From: Sporothrix humicola
Lineage: Eukaryota > Ascomycota > Sordariomycetes > Ophiostomatales > Ophiostomataceae
Direction: 5' to 3'
DNA: 64,000 nt
NCBI GenBank assembly: GCA_021396245.1
Contig: WNYE01000111.1
Span: forward strand, 1-64,000
A model generated the notes under the pieces. It made no database searches. It was given only the letters and a program-made list of their open reading frames with translations, and was not told the origin of the DNA. Below, piece by piece: positions 44,331-55,496 of this stretch; position 1 is the first letter of the stretch, and every line of letters starts with the position of its first letter. The translations under genes and the position numbers were made by a program.

Positions 44331-45491
44331 TTACACCAACATCGACCGGCGCTTCTTGCCAACGCCGACACAGACATAAAAGTCCAGGAAGAGAGACGAG
44401 CAGTCGTTCTGTCAGGTTAGCATGGCATGAATCTACAAAAAAAAAAAATTGAAGGTAGAGGTTTTACTTACACCGACAGCCGGATTCCATTTGTAGAAAT
44501 CGGCCAGAGTAAACTTGTTCTTGTTGTTTGAGACAATCTTGGCGCAGGTATCGCCCTTGACCACTTTGTAAAAGCTGTTGCAGTTGGCATCGATGCCGTC
44601 CTGGACGGGGGATGGGCCGGAGGGCGGTTTGGCTGTGGGTGTTGGGGTGGCAGCCGGCTTCGAAGTCGGCGTGCCGGGCACGCCCACGCAAACATAGGTG
44701 TCCAGCCACAGCCCAGAGCAGTCATCCCCGACAGCTGGGTTCCACCCGTAGAAATCCTTGAGGGTAAACGTGCCGTACTTGGCGATGATCTTGGCGCACG
44801 TGTCGCCCTTGACGACCTTGTAAAAAGCAGTGCACTTGTCCGTCAGGCCGTCCTGCGTGGGCGAGGGGAGCGGCGAGCCTGTAGGCGTAGGTGCCTTTGA
44901 AGTTGTGGGCTTGCTTGTGGGCGTCCCCGGCACGCCGACACAGACGTACGTATCGATCCACAGGCCCGAGCAGTCGTCGCCGACGGCCGGGTTCCACTTG
45001 TAAAAGTCCTGAAGGGAAAAAGTGCCAAACTTGGAGACGACCTTGGCACACGTGTCGCCCGTCGAGACCTTGTAGAACGACACGCAGCTGGGGTCGATGC
45101 CGTCCTGGACAGGCGAGGGGATGGGCGAGCCGTTTGGTGCCGTCGGCGACGCTGGTGAGGCAGGTGTTGTAGTAGTGGCGCCCTCATCGGTGGTGGTTGG
45201 CGACGGCGTCGGCGGCGTAACAGGTGACTCCGAGGGCATCGCACTAAGTCCATAGTTTTGCTCAACACAATAGGTCTCGCCGGCAATGACGCCGTCCTTG
45301 CAGCCGTCGCCCGTGATAGGGTTGTAGACGGCAAACTGGTCCACATTTAAACCCCAGGCGGCGGCAATCGTGGCACACGTGTCTGTGTCGGAGGCGACGA
45401 CCGTGTAAGTGCAGTCCAGCGGACGGGCCGAGGCCACTGAAGCCAGGCCGGCGAGGCTGGCGGCAACCCCGAGTTGTAAGATGGAGGGCAT
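44331..45491 (-). CDS. Secreted protein with four LysM domains
   Basis: Exon 1 is 45491-44472, intron 63 nt, exon 2 44408-44331; 365 residues. A signal peptide covers about residues 1-22, ending ASVASA before RPLDC. LysM 1 is at about 27-76 and is divergent. LysM 2 (139-186), 3 (222-271) and 4 (307-356) are near-copies, each with the FYKV...GDTCAK start, a Lys/Tyr/Asn-phase-Phe middle, FYxWNPAVGxDCS, and a YVCVGV end, joined by Thr/Pro linkers. The domain cysteines are conserved. There are no transmembrane or GPI signals; the tail is basic (GKKRRSMLV). LysM proteins bind chitin oligomers; secreted fungal members can shield hyphae from chitinases or sequester chitin fragments from host receptors. 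Which role applies here is unknown. Confidence 0.92.
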
Positions 45492-46733
45492 CGTGAGGTG
45501 TGTAAGTGATCTGTGAGGAGAACCTTTGAAATAAAGTTTAAGGTTAAGATCGAAAAAGAAAAGAAAGAAACCAAAACCAAAAAGGGACTCAATTGACTTT
45601 AAGCTTAAGACAATACAAAGTATTCTAGAGTTTTTTTTTTCTGTCTTTCTTTTGTCTCGACAACAGTTGTTGAGTGGGCGTTGACATGTCTCTTATACTG
45701 GCATTCCATGCGTGGTGACGATCCATTCTGTAAGTCAATATTGGGGTCAATTTGGTGGGCGGATTGTTGTCTAGATTTGGTGTTGGGTCGCACCACAATG
45801 GATCGTCATTAATTGAATTGGAGAGTGCAAATGAGGCAAAGTCAAAATTACTTTCAAAAGACAGAATGAAAAATACACTTAAAGGGCCGACAAGACGCTG
45901 CGACTCTCACATTCTGGACGACTCCCAACGAACGAAGGAATGTCTCTCAATTTGGGTGGTGATGCCTCGCAGTTGGTCTCTTCCAACACTACAAACTGCA
46001 CTTTTTGATCCTCCGCAAGGCTCTGCACCTGTGCCTCTTTAGATTGCCTGCCGCGTAACAAAGGGCCGGATACCGGAAGGTAGGGAAGGCAGAAAAGACG
46101 GAAAGCCATGGAGACGTCGACGACGACAACCGCAGGCAACGGCAACGTCACTTTTACTGTTCATCGATCGCGAAGGATTGGGGCTTTGCATCGTCGGTAA
46201 TGAAGGGAGTTGGAAGAAAAGTAGTATTAAAATGTTAGAAGAAGAAATGATTGAAAATAGCAGTAACTAACACTCAACGTCCCGGCTTGTTATTAAAAGG
46301 ATTCCCAGGCACCATTGGCATAGATTAACCACACACTGGATACATTGGACTCTGCCACGATGCGTGCCGCCTCGTTCCTGTCCTGGTCATTGTGTTGCCA
46401 ATTTGCTTGTCAATTTACTTTGCCTCTTCTCATGTTGTCCATCTCGGACTCTGCTTTGCAAGCTCGTATCTCAACCTACTGTTATCCCTTTTTCGTCATC
46501 GTCATCTCTTCTTTCTACGGCGTAGTCAGGAGGTCCAGGCACAGACTCACAGAGACTAGGCACGGCCGTCTTTGCCGCATCCACGCGCAGGAAGATCTGT
46601 TGTTTCTCATGGCCCAACAGATCGGTCATCTTTGTTAAAACGGTTCATCTATTTTCTATGCTGTATTCAAAATCAAACCAAGTATGTACATGTCACCAAC
46701 ACTGCCTCACTCTTCTACCGTCGTCTCCTCTCC
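45492..46733. other. Intergenic, no gene seen
   Basis: Promoter of the LysM gene and 3' flank of the succinyl-CoA ligase-like gene. Open frames lack coding bias. Confidence 0.6.
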
Positions 46734-48956
46734 CTACTGTGCCTCCGCCGACAGCTCAATCGCCTTGGCGGCCGCCTCCTCAAAGCTGTCGTACGCAAAC
46801 AGCGGCAGCCCGCTCTGCCGGATAATCTCTTGGCCCTCGGTCTCGTTGGTGCCGCGGATGCGCACAACCACAGGCACCGTGACGTTGGTCTCCTTAAAGG
46901 CCAGCAAAACACCGCGGGCAATCATGTCGCCCAGCGTCAGGCCACCAAAGACGTTGACAAAGATGACGCGCACGCGCGGGTCCTGCAGCAGCACCTGGAA
47001 GCACGTCTTGACCGTCTCGCTCGTGGCCTTGCCGCCCGTATCCAAGAAGTTGGTGGCCTGGCCGCCGAGGCCGGCGAGCGCATCCACGGTGTTCATGGCG
47101 AGGCCGGCGCCATTCACCAAGGTGCCAATCGTGCCGGGAGCGGCGCCGTTCTTGTTTTCGTCTTTGAGCGTAACGTAAACAATGCCGCCCGTCTTGGCCT
47201 GGGCCTCGAGCGCGTCGGCTTCGACGGGAGGCGTGACGGATGCCAGCTGCAGGGTGGTCTCGTCGCCGGCGGTCTTGCGCTGGCTAAAGGCAACGTCATC
47301 CAGTCCCAGCCGGGCGTGCGTCACCTTGATCTCGGCCAGCCGCGAGACAATGGCCGTCTCCACCAGGTAGGCTTCTTCCTTTAGAAAGGTGGCGTACAGC
47401 ACCCGCAGCAGCTTGCGGACGGCCTCGGCGGCGTCGGTCGACGACACAATGTCGAGTCCCAAGTGGGCAGCGACGCGGCTGGCCAGCAGGCCGTCGACGC
47501 CGCCGCGGTAGTCAAAGGGGAACCGGCGGATGCCTGACCCCGTGCCGAGGTTGTTGGCGTCAAACGTAGAGCTGGCCAGCACGCACGGCATCTTGGACGA
47601 GCGGTCGATGCTGATGGCGAGGTAGCGCTGCGTGCCCTTGCCCGAGTACTCGGCGGCGTTGACGCCCTGCTTGCGGAGGAGGTTGAATGTGGCGTCCTGG
47701 CCGATGTAGATGGTGCGTTTCGAGGGCGAGGACGGGCTGGCGTTCATGCGAGGAGTCGAGACGGTCGGGCGCCTGCCGTTTCGGGACAGGGGGCTGGTGT
47801 GGTAGCCCCTCCGCTGGGTCGTGCCTGTCTGTCCAAAAAGGCTGCTGCCGCTCGCACCTGCCGTGCCTGCCAGACCCTCCATCCGCGCCTTGAGCGCCTG
47901 CCCAAACTTTTCGGGGTGGTCCACAATCGTCGCACCTGCTCGCTGAAGAGCGGCAATCTTTTCTTGCGGCGTCGGCTCGCCAGGCAGACTGAACGCACCC
48001 GCGTGGCCCATGATGCGGCCCTCGACGGCCGCGTGCGTGCCACCGACCAGAGCCACAATCGGCTTGGGCACCACGCCCTGGGCAGCCGCCTGCTTGTTGT
48101 ACGCCTCGATCCACGCCGCCGCCTCCAGCTCGCTCGTCCCGCCAATCTCGCCAATCAGCGCAATCGCGTCCGTCTCAGGGTCGTCGGCCAGGACAGTCAG
48201 TGCTTCCCTGAGGTCTGTTCCGGCGACAATGTCGCCGCCGACGCCAACGCACAGGCTCTGGCCCAGACCAGCGCGGGTGGTCGAGGCCACTGCCTCGTAG
48301 CTCAGCGTGCCCGACCGGGCGGCAATGCCGACGCGTGTTCCAGGACCCGAGCCGGGCGAGAAGCACGGCAGCGGCTGGAAACCAATACGGCAGGCGCCAA
48401 CCGCACTGATAATACCGGGCGAGTTGGCGCCCACCAGTCTGGTCACGGACTGCGTCTTGAGCATCGCGTGGATCCGCAGCATCGCGTGCAGCGGAATGTG
48501 CTCGGCGACAGCAACCACCAAGGGCACCTCGGCGGCGATGGCTTCCTCAATGGCGGCGGGCGCAAGAGATGCGGGCACGTAGATGCCTGTGGCGTCGGGC
48601 TTGAGCATCTCGACGGCTGCCCGCACACTGGGCAGCAGCGGAAGGCCCAAGTGCTCGCCCGACCGGCCCGGGGTCACGCCGCCGACAATGTTGGTGCCCC
48701 ACGCCAGCGACTCGCGCGCATTGGCCGTGGCCTGGCGGCCCGTGAAGCCCTGGAAGATGACGCGCGTGTGGCGGCCAATGCGGAGGTTGGGGAGGGTGGC
48801 ATCGGTGGAGAGGGAGGTGACAGACGCGGGAGAGGTGGGAGTGCTGCCGGAGGCACTCGAGTACGCCCGGGAGGTCGACGTCGCCCGGGACCGGCAGACG
48901 AGACACGGCCGGGCCGGCCGTGCATGCCGGAGTAGCTGGGGGCGTGCTTGCATCAT
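46734..48956 (-). CDS. Fused alpha-beta succinyl-CoA ligase-like protein, mitochondrial
   Basis: Single exon, 740 residues. I start at the ATG at 48956 (MMQARPQLLRH), which gives an Arg/Ser-rich, acid-free mitochondrial presequence; the open frame upstream is hydrophobic and UTR-like. Residues about 55-365 are an ADP/GDP-forming succinyl-CoA ligase alpha subunit: CoA-binding fold (VIFQGFTGRQATANAR, TNIVGGVTPG) and the phospho-histidine loop GHAGAF with H318. Residues about 415-740 are a beta-type ATP-grasp plus ligase domain (RTIYIGQDATFNLL; NVFGGLTLGDMIARGVL). In the usual TCA enzyme these are separate proteins. The junction carries a second transit-peptide-like segment (QRRGYHTSPLSRNGRR, 381-396). 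Reaction: succinyl-CoA + NDP + Pi to succinate + CoA + NTP, or a related acyl-CoA; partner-independent activity is inference. Confidence 0.88.
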   Translation of the reverse strand: MMQARPQLLRHARPARPCLVCRSRATSTSRAYSSASGSTPTSPASVTSLSTDATLPNLRIGRHTRVIFQGFTGRQATANARESLAWGTNIVGGVTPGRSGEHLGLPLLPSVRAAVEMLKPDATGIYVPASLAPAAIEEAIAAEVPLVVAVAEHIPLHAMLRIHAMLKTQSVTRLVGANSPGIISAVGACRIGFQPLPCFSPGSGPGTRVGIAARSGTLSYEAVASTTRAGLGQSLCVGVGGDIVAGTDLREALTVLADDPETDAIALIGEIGGTSELEAAAWIEAYNKQAAAQGVVPKPIVALVGGTHAAVEGRIMGHAGAFSLPGEPTPQEKIAALQRAGATIVDHPEKFGQALKARMEGLAGTAGASGSSLFGQTGTTQRRGYHTSPLSRNGRRPTVSTPRMNASPSSPSKRTIYIGQDATFNLLRKQGVNAAEYSGKGTQRYLAISIDRSSKMPCVLASSTFDANNLGTGSGIRRFPFDYRGGVDGLLASRVAAHLGLDIVSSTDAAEAVRKLLRVLYATFLKEEAYLVETAIVSRLAEIKVTHARLGLDDVAFSQRKTAGDETTLQLASVTPPVEADALEAQAKTGGIVYVTLKDENKNGAAPGTIGTLVNGAGLAMNTVDALAGLGGQATNFLDTGGKATSETVKTCFQVLLQDPRVRVIFVNVFGGLTLGDMIARGVLLAFKETNVTVPVVVRIRGTNETEGQEIIRQSGLPLFAYDSFEEAAAKAIELSAEAQ

Positions 48957-49812
48957 TGTGGAGTTTGTATATGCGAGTGATAGAAATTGAATGAACAACG
49001 AAGGAGTGAGGGACTCTACATAATATGAGAGGATCGTGATGAGGGGGAGAAGGAACAGAAAAGAAAACAATCGCTGAACGAAAGAAACAAAAAAAGACAA
49101 AACTCCTCAATTCACAAAAAGCCGAGGCTCCTCCTCTTTGGTGGAATTTTAGGGACGTTGAGCAAGAAAGAAAGGAGAACTTTGTTGACGAAGTCCAAAT
49201 AGGCGACTAAATGATGGTCGACTACTGTAGTCTGTCGATGCGGCTACTTGCTGGTATTTGTCTTTGTTGTAGCTCGTGGAAACTTCACTTGGACTGGCGT
49301 CAAAAGTCAACAACACGGACCGCGTTCGGAGTAAGGCTGACGCTTGCAGGTAAGAAGTAATTAATTAAAAAAGAAGACCAAGAGACAAAAGGCAAAGAAA
49401 GGAAGAACTCAACAGCCGTCACGTCGCATCACCGGATTTCCGATGCTAGTGGGGGCTTGCCGTCAGTCGCCTAACTCCGCAGTCGAAAAGTGAGGGGAGA
49501 CTGGTGTAAAAGTGTGGAGAGCGATGGTAGAGGTGGAGATGTAGTCGGCTACTCGCTTTTGAGAGAAGGCTCCAATTCAATTGAGAGAGCGAAACCGGCG
49601 ATGATGTTGTCGGAAAAGAGATGGACTGCATTGACGTTTCCCATCTGATGTCATGACTATCGTGCAGAAGAGCTGTTTCATATGAAAGAATGGAGTTGAA
49701 CTTTTTCAATTTTTATGGGATTTTGACATTTTACTTTGTTGTTTTTGTCGTATTTCAACGGCCTACATCGGCCGTCACATGTAATCGTACAGTGCATTCG
49801 ATCAAAACACGG
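48957..49812. other. Intergenic, no gene seen
   Basis: Promoter of the fused ligase gene and 3' flank of cox19. Confidence 0.6.
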
Positions 49813-50285
49813 CTACCATCGTAACTCGCCCGGCGTCTTGGTCTCTTCTTTCTTTCCACTTGCGCCTGCTGTTCCAGCCTTGTCGTCCTTTTCTTGGAAT
49901 CCCAGGTTCTTGAAGTCGTCCTTTGCCATGAGATTTCTGGAAAGTCAGTACAGCTCAATTCAACGCATATGCATGTCGCCCTCGACTCACCTATCCATCC
50001 GACAGCCAAGATACGACTTGGCCAGATTGCGACACTCGTCCTCGTTGACGCCCTTGACTTTCTTCATGCAGCTCAGATAGTCGAGCATCACCTGCTTGCA
50101 CTCGCCCTCGTGGTCCAGCGGGAAGCTGCCTCTCTGTGGTCTGTCACGGGGGTGTGTCAACAATCATTTCGGTCATACTCTCAAACTCGCTTAAATGCAA
50201 ATCGCATTAAAAGAAGAGTGGCGGCATCTTACGGTGTCGGCTTCGTCGCGATGCTGCCACCGCCGGGACTGCCAAAGGTGCTCAT
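49813..50285 (-). CDS. cox19: Cytochrome c oxidase assembly factor Cox19
   Basis: Exons 50285-50233, 50140-49991 and 49936-49813; introns of 92 and 54 nt; 108 residues. The MSTFGSPGG start, PPQRGSFPLDHEGEC block and twin CX9C motifs (C32-C42 and C54-C64, in GECKQVMLDYLSC and ECRNLAKSYLGC) identify Cox19. The twin CX9C fold is oxidised by Mia40 in the mitochondrial intermembrane space; Cox19 acts with Cox11 in copper delivery to the Cox1 CuB site. The C-tail is a charged extension (KDDFKNLGF then a Gly/Lys/Glu-rich end). It shares a 1.86-kb upstream region with the divergent vps1 gene. Phases of all three exons agree. Confidence 0.95.
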
Positions 50286-52144
50286 ATTGGGGAATTGCGC
50301 CGGGGACGGTAACGGCGAGTCCGTTCAAAGGTCCGTTATTCGACAGAGTCCGCGGCTGCCGTTTTCTCTTTTCTCTTTTCGGCACGGCCGTTGAAAAGCC
50401 CGTGAAAAGTCGGCTCCAAAAGACGGCTCTTGAGTCCGTTGGCAGACAAGGGTGTGTCAGCGCCGGAGACTGTCAATGAAGGGAGGGAGGTCCGAAAAAT
50501 AAAGCAAATAAGGAAACCAAAAAGACCCTGTCGTTTTTCGTAGTCCCTTGCCGATCGAAAGGGAGTTGATGTTCGCAAAGTGCATTCGATCCCGACTCTC
50601 TAAATTTGGTGAAAAAAGTCGAGCCAGCAAATCGACCCATACGCCGGCCAATCACAGCCCGCCATTTCAGAGGCCTCTGTCTCTTAGCATCTCCCTTTCC
50701 ACCAGCGACCTTCGTCATCGCCCTTGTCGTGGCGTCGGGCTCTCCGCGACGGCAGAGGAAATAACGAAGAACGGTTCAACGATCGCATTTGTTTGCCGTG
50801 CATGAAATGGATACAGCGATTCATTACAGGACTCATTACGACTTATTGTAGTCGCCCTTGCACGTCCTGCGCGCCTTCCTGGAGCGCATAACAGCTCAAT
50901 TTCCAGGCGCACAGGGCAGGTGAGGTTTGGTTGGCAGGAACGAAGGGCGGAGGCGGAAGCATGTGCTTTTGCCTGCGATGCACTTTAACCACCCATTAAC
51001 ATATTAAGACAAGCCCCTGTCGATACTTGCCCCAGCTATGAAAAGCATTAAACTTAAGGAAAGAGCGTCGCGACACGGCACGTCCAGCGCGTCTTTCCTG
51101 CAGAGTCAAGAGAGACTGCATTGCGAAATGGAAATGCGAGAACCACTCGGTCGCTCTTGCATTTGTTGATTTGTGCCCAAATTGGGTCGTGCCTTCCATG
51201 ACGACCAGCATTTCTCCGTCATCTCCTGCCATTCCGCATCGCATTGCATGTATCCTCGTAGGCCCCTTTTCCGTCGCCCCTTTTGCTTCACTCTTTTTTC
51301 TAGCATAGAAAACGAAATTCTAGAACTTTTGCCAGGCATCAAATGTCACAACCGTCACGGCCAACAGCCCGTCTTTTCCCCTGCACTATCGCCGCCTTGT
51401 CGTCATCAACTGTCGGAACCTGTTTATTTGCTCTAGTCGCTGTGTCTAGTGCTGTCGTTGGCCTCTTTTCGTCTCCTTCTGGCCTTCTCTTTGACCTTTT
51501 CTGGCGCCTCTTTTCTTCGTTTCCGCCGTCGTTCTCGCAAACTAGCCACTGTCGCTGGCTGCTTATTTTCGCGCCTTCTCTGGCCGTACCTTTACATTTT
51601 GCCTTTGCTTTTGCCTCTCGCGCCAGGCCCACTCGTTGTCTAGCCCTTTGCTGCTTTGGCCCACCCCTGGCCTGTTCGCATTTGCTGCCATTTGCTGCTT
51701 TCCGTACACCACATTTCCATAGCTTGGAAAAACACACTGCCTGTTCTGGCCCTGGTCTTGTCCTGGTCTGGTCTTTTCGGCACTCTCTCCCTAATCTGTC
51801 AATCTCTCCCTCGTGATAAATTTTGTGTTTTCCTCGTCATCGGCACTCCCATCGCGCATCACGATTCGAGATCTCTTTTCTCTTCTCGCGAGACGACTTC
51901 AACTCGACTGTTGACACAACCGACCTCCACTCGTTCTCCCCTCTCACCGCGTCGCTGCAAAACCTTGCAGCTCCACAACGAAAGCTCGAAAGCTTCCGGC
52001 TCTTCCTCTTCACCGTCCTCGCCGAGGTAGAAGAAGCACGTTGCGATAACGACACACGCGTTTTGATCTCGACCTTCTTTGCGTCAAACACCTTCTACAA
52101 CCCCGACAACCTCCTCCCTCCTCACCCTCCCCCCATCCGACACC
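50286..52144. other. Divergent intergenic region with CT-rich leader
   Basis: The right 800 nt is strongly pyrimidine-rich on the plus strand (TTTTCT, CTCTTC, CCTC tracts) up to the vps1 ATG, indicating a long leader or core promoter. No gene seen; open frames here are composition artefacts. Confidence 0.6.
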
Positions 52145-54694
52145 ATGGCAGCCCTCGGCGACGAGCTGCTGACTACGGTCAACAAGCTGCAAGATCTGGT
52201 CTTTAACACCATCGGCAACGATTCCCTCGATCTCCCACAAATTGTAGGTCTCCTCGACTCCCAACACTCAAGACTCACACAAACGCATCCTCCTAACACA
52301 TCCGCCTCTTCCCTCTAGGTCGTCGTCGGCTCTCAATCCGCCGGCAAGTCCTCCGTCCTCGAAAATATTGTCGGCCGCGATTTCCTCCCTCGCGGCAGTG
52401 GCATCGTCACAAGGCGGCCGCTTATCCTGCAGCTGATCAACGTCCCCGAGGACGAGGAAGACGCCGCCGCCAACGCCGCCGCCGCAAAGACGGGCCGCTA
52501 TGTCGACCCCAACGCCGCCAAACGCAACGAATGGGCCGAGTTCCACCACCTGCCCAACCGCCGCTTCAACGACTTCCAAGATGTCAAGCGCGAGATCGAG
52601 AACGAGACCAGCCGCGTCGCCGGCAACAACAAGGGCATTACCCGCCAGCCTATCAACCTCAAGATCTACTCGCCCGACGTCCTCAACCTGACCCTCGTCG
52701 ATCTGCCCGGCCTCACAAAAGTCCCCATCGGCGACCAGCCCACCGATATCGAGAAGCAGACGCGCAATCTGATTTCCGAGTACATCGCCAAGCCCAATAG
52801 CATCATCCTGGCCGTCTCTCCGGCCAACGTCGACATTGTCAACTCCGAGGCGCTCAAGCTCGCCCGCCATGTCGACCCCCTGGGCCGCCGCACAATCGGC
52901 GTCCTGACCAAGGTCGACCTGATGGACCACGGTACCAACGCGCTCGACATCCTGTCGGGCCGCGTCTACCCGCTCAAGCTCGGCTGGATCGGCGTTGTCA
53001 ACCGCTCGCAGCAGGACATCCAGGGCAACAAGCCCATGGAGGACGCCCTCAAGGCTGAGACAGACTTTTTCAAGCACCACCCGGCCTACCGCAACATCTC
53101 GACGCGCTGCGGTACCCCCTACCTGGCCAAGACGCTCAACACTACGCTCATGGCACACATCCGCGACCGCCTGCCCGACATCAAGGCCCGCCTCAACACT
53201 CTGATGGGCCAGACCCAGCAGGAGCTGGCCAGCTACGGCGACATGCACTTTAGCGGCAAGGAACACCGCGGCTCGCTTATCCTGCAGCTCATGACCCGCT
53301 TCGCCACCTCGTTCATCTCGTCCATCGACGGTACCTCGACGGAAATCTCGACCAAGGAGCTCTGCGGTGGTGCCCGCATCTACTACATTTTCAACTCCGT
53401 CTTTGGCAGCTCCCTCGAGTCCATCGACCCCACCTCCAATCTGTCCGCCCTCGACATCCGGACCGCCATTCGCAACTCGACCGGCCCGCGGCCCAGTCTT
53501 TTCGTCCCCGAAATGGCCTTTGACCTGCTGGTCAAGCCCCAGATCAAGCTGCTCGAGATTCCCAGCCAGCGCTGTGTCGAGCTGGTCTACGAGGAGCTCA
53601 TCAAGATTTGCCACACCTGCGGCTCCACCGAGCTCAGCCGTTTCCCCCGCTTGCAGGCCAAGCTCATCGAGGTTGTGTCGGATCTGCTGCGCGAGCGTCT
53701 CGGCCCGGCCTCCAACTACGTCGAGTCACTCATTTCGATTCAGCGCGCCTACATCAACACCAACCACCCCAACTTCCTCGGCGCCGCCGCCGCCATGAGC
53801 CACGTCGTCAACGAGAAGCAGGAGCGTGAGCGCAAGCGCCTGATCCAAGAAGAGCGGGAACGCCGCGAACGCCGCCGCCTCAAGGAGATTGGAGCCGCTA
53901 ACGGCACGGGCGCCAACGGTGCGGCAGCGACCGGTGCAGAGACGCCCGAGGAGGTCGACGAGGACAACATGAGCGTGGCCGCTGGTCCCACGAGCCAGGC
54001 CTTGCGCAAGACCGCTAAGGCAGGCCGCAGCTCGTCCATGGCCCGCGAGAACGGCGTCGCTGCCGGCCGCAGCGCGTCGCCAAGCCGCTTCAACCAGCCC
54101 GCCCTCAACAACGCCAAGGATTCGTTCTTGAACTACTTCTTTGGCAAGGATGGCAGCGCCATTCCCGGCGGCATCGGCGGCCCCGGCGCCAGCCACCACA
54201 ACGCCAACATTGGCCGCCACGTCAGCCAGGCCTCGGAGCCCACGTTCAGCCAGAGCATGCGCCGCCCCGACGACCGGCCGATGCGCTCGCCCATTGGCGG
54301 CGGCAGCGACGAGTACGGGCGCAACGGCGGCCACCCGGGCGCTCTGGGTGCCGGCGGCAGCATGGACCTGTTTGGCGCCAACGGCACGGGCGGCGAGCCC
54401 GCCCTGACGGACCGCGAGGCCATGGAGACGGAGCTGATCCGCGCGCTCATCTCGTCGTACTTTAACATTGTGCGCGAGTCGATTGCGGACCAGGTGCCCA
54501 AGGCGATTATGCACCTGCTGGTGAACCACTGCAAGGACGTGGTGCAGAACCGCCTGGTCAGCGAGCTGTACAAGGAGATGCTGTTTGAGGAGCTGCTATA
54601 CGAGGACGACGGCGTCAAGAAGGAGCGCGAAAAGTGCGAGCGGCTGCTGGAGACGTACAAGGAGGCGGCCAAGATCATTGGAGAGGTTGTATAA
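52145..54694 (+). CDS. vps1: Dynamin-like GTPase Vps1
   Basis: Exon 1 is 52145-52243, intron 75 nt, exon 2 52319-54694; 824 residues. The GTPase domain has P-loop GSQSAGKSS (37-45), switch RGSGIVTRRPL, DLPGLTKV and TKVDLMD. The middle domain follows to about 530 (GARIYYIFNSVFGSSLESIDP, ELSRFPRLQ). The C-terminal GTPase effector domain is at about 732-824 (ELIRALISSYFNIVRESIADQVPK, in parts). Between them is a linker of nearly 200 residues: a charged Arg/Glu coil (QERERKRLIQEERERRER) then a Gly/Ala/Asn/Ser-rich stretch. Fungal Vps1 is usually about 700 residues, so this linker is expanded by roughly 120. Vps1 acts in vacuolar/endosomal sorting and peroxisome fission. Confidence 0.96.
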
Positions 54695-55496
54695 AGGTGC
54701 TGGCAAGGTAATAAAAAAGAAAGAAAACGAAAACGAAAGACGGTGATAGGAGGCGCTTCTGTATCTTTAGGTGTCCTTTTGTGGTTTCTGCGTTGGGGAT
54801 TCTTCTCATTTGTCAAGTTTGTTTCCTGTCCTTGTATGCATTGTCTGTTTCTACTCTTGTCTTGGATCTATTTGTCTTTATACTTTTCGTCGAACAATAC
54901 TCGACTCTTTTTTCTGTCCATTTTTTTCTCTCTTCATCTCTGCTATTTTTACATACACACATCTTGTTGTAACACTACCTTTCAATTCTTCTCTCTCCCT
55001 TCAACCCGCATATCCTCCCACCTCTCACGCTATTCTCTCCTCGTCTCACTCACTCCATTCTCCATCCAACCTTATGCGGACAACACCAGCTACATAGAAC
55101 AAGAATATCTCGATAAATACATATCAATTTTAAATCAAGTCACATGTAAATTGTATTTATGAACATATTTACCATTTTTTTTAATTAATTTTGTTTGTGT
55201 ATTTTTTGCTTCTTTTATTTCATTTTAATTGTGACTTTACGTCGTCCAAAAAGATCTCACAAAAATCCAAGCATATGGCTGTTCTCTCACAGCCCAACAG
55301 ATACTTTTCACTGTCGGTATTGATACTCAGCTCCAACCTAGTGCTGGATGTCCCAAGGTCCCCGAGGCGCTGGAAGAGGGAGAGGGATGTTGAATGGAAT
55401 ACTCCCCACCGCTATTTCCATTCCTCCCCTGCTGGACCGCCCGCTCACATTCACATTCATCTCGAATCCCGAGTACAGTCCGCTCATTTGCCAGTT
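54695..55496. other. Intergenic between convergent genes
   Basis: T-rich 3' flanks of vps1 and of the F-box gene. No gene seen. Confidence 0.6.

Noticed and set aside
51343..52206. Open frames upstream of vps1
   Set aside because: Same CT-rich composition effect; no coding bias and no domain.
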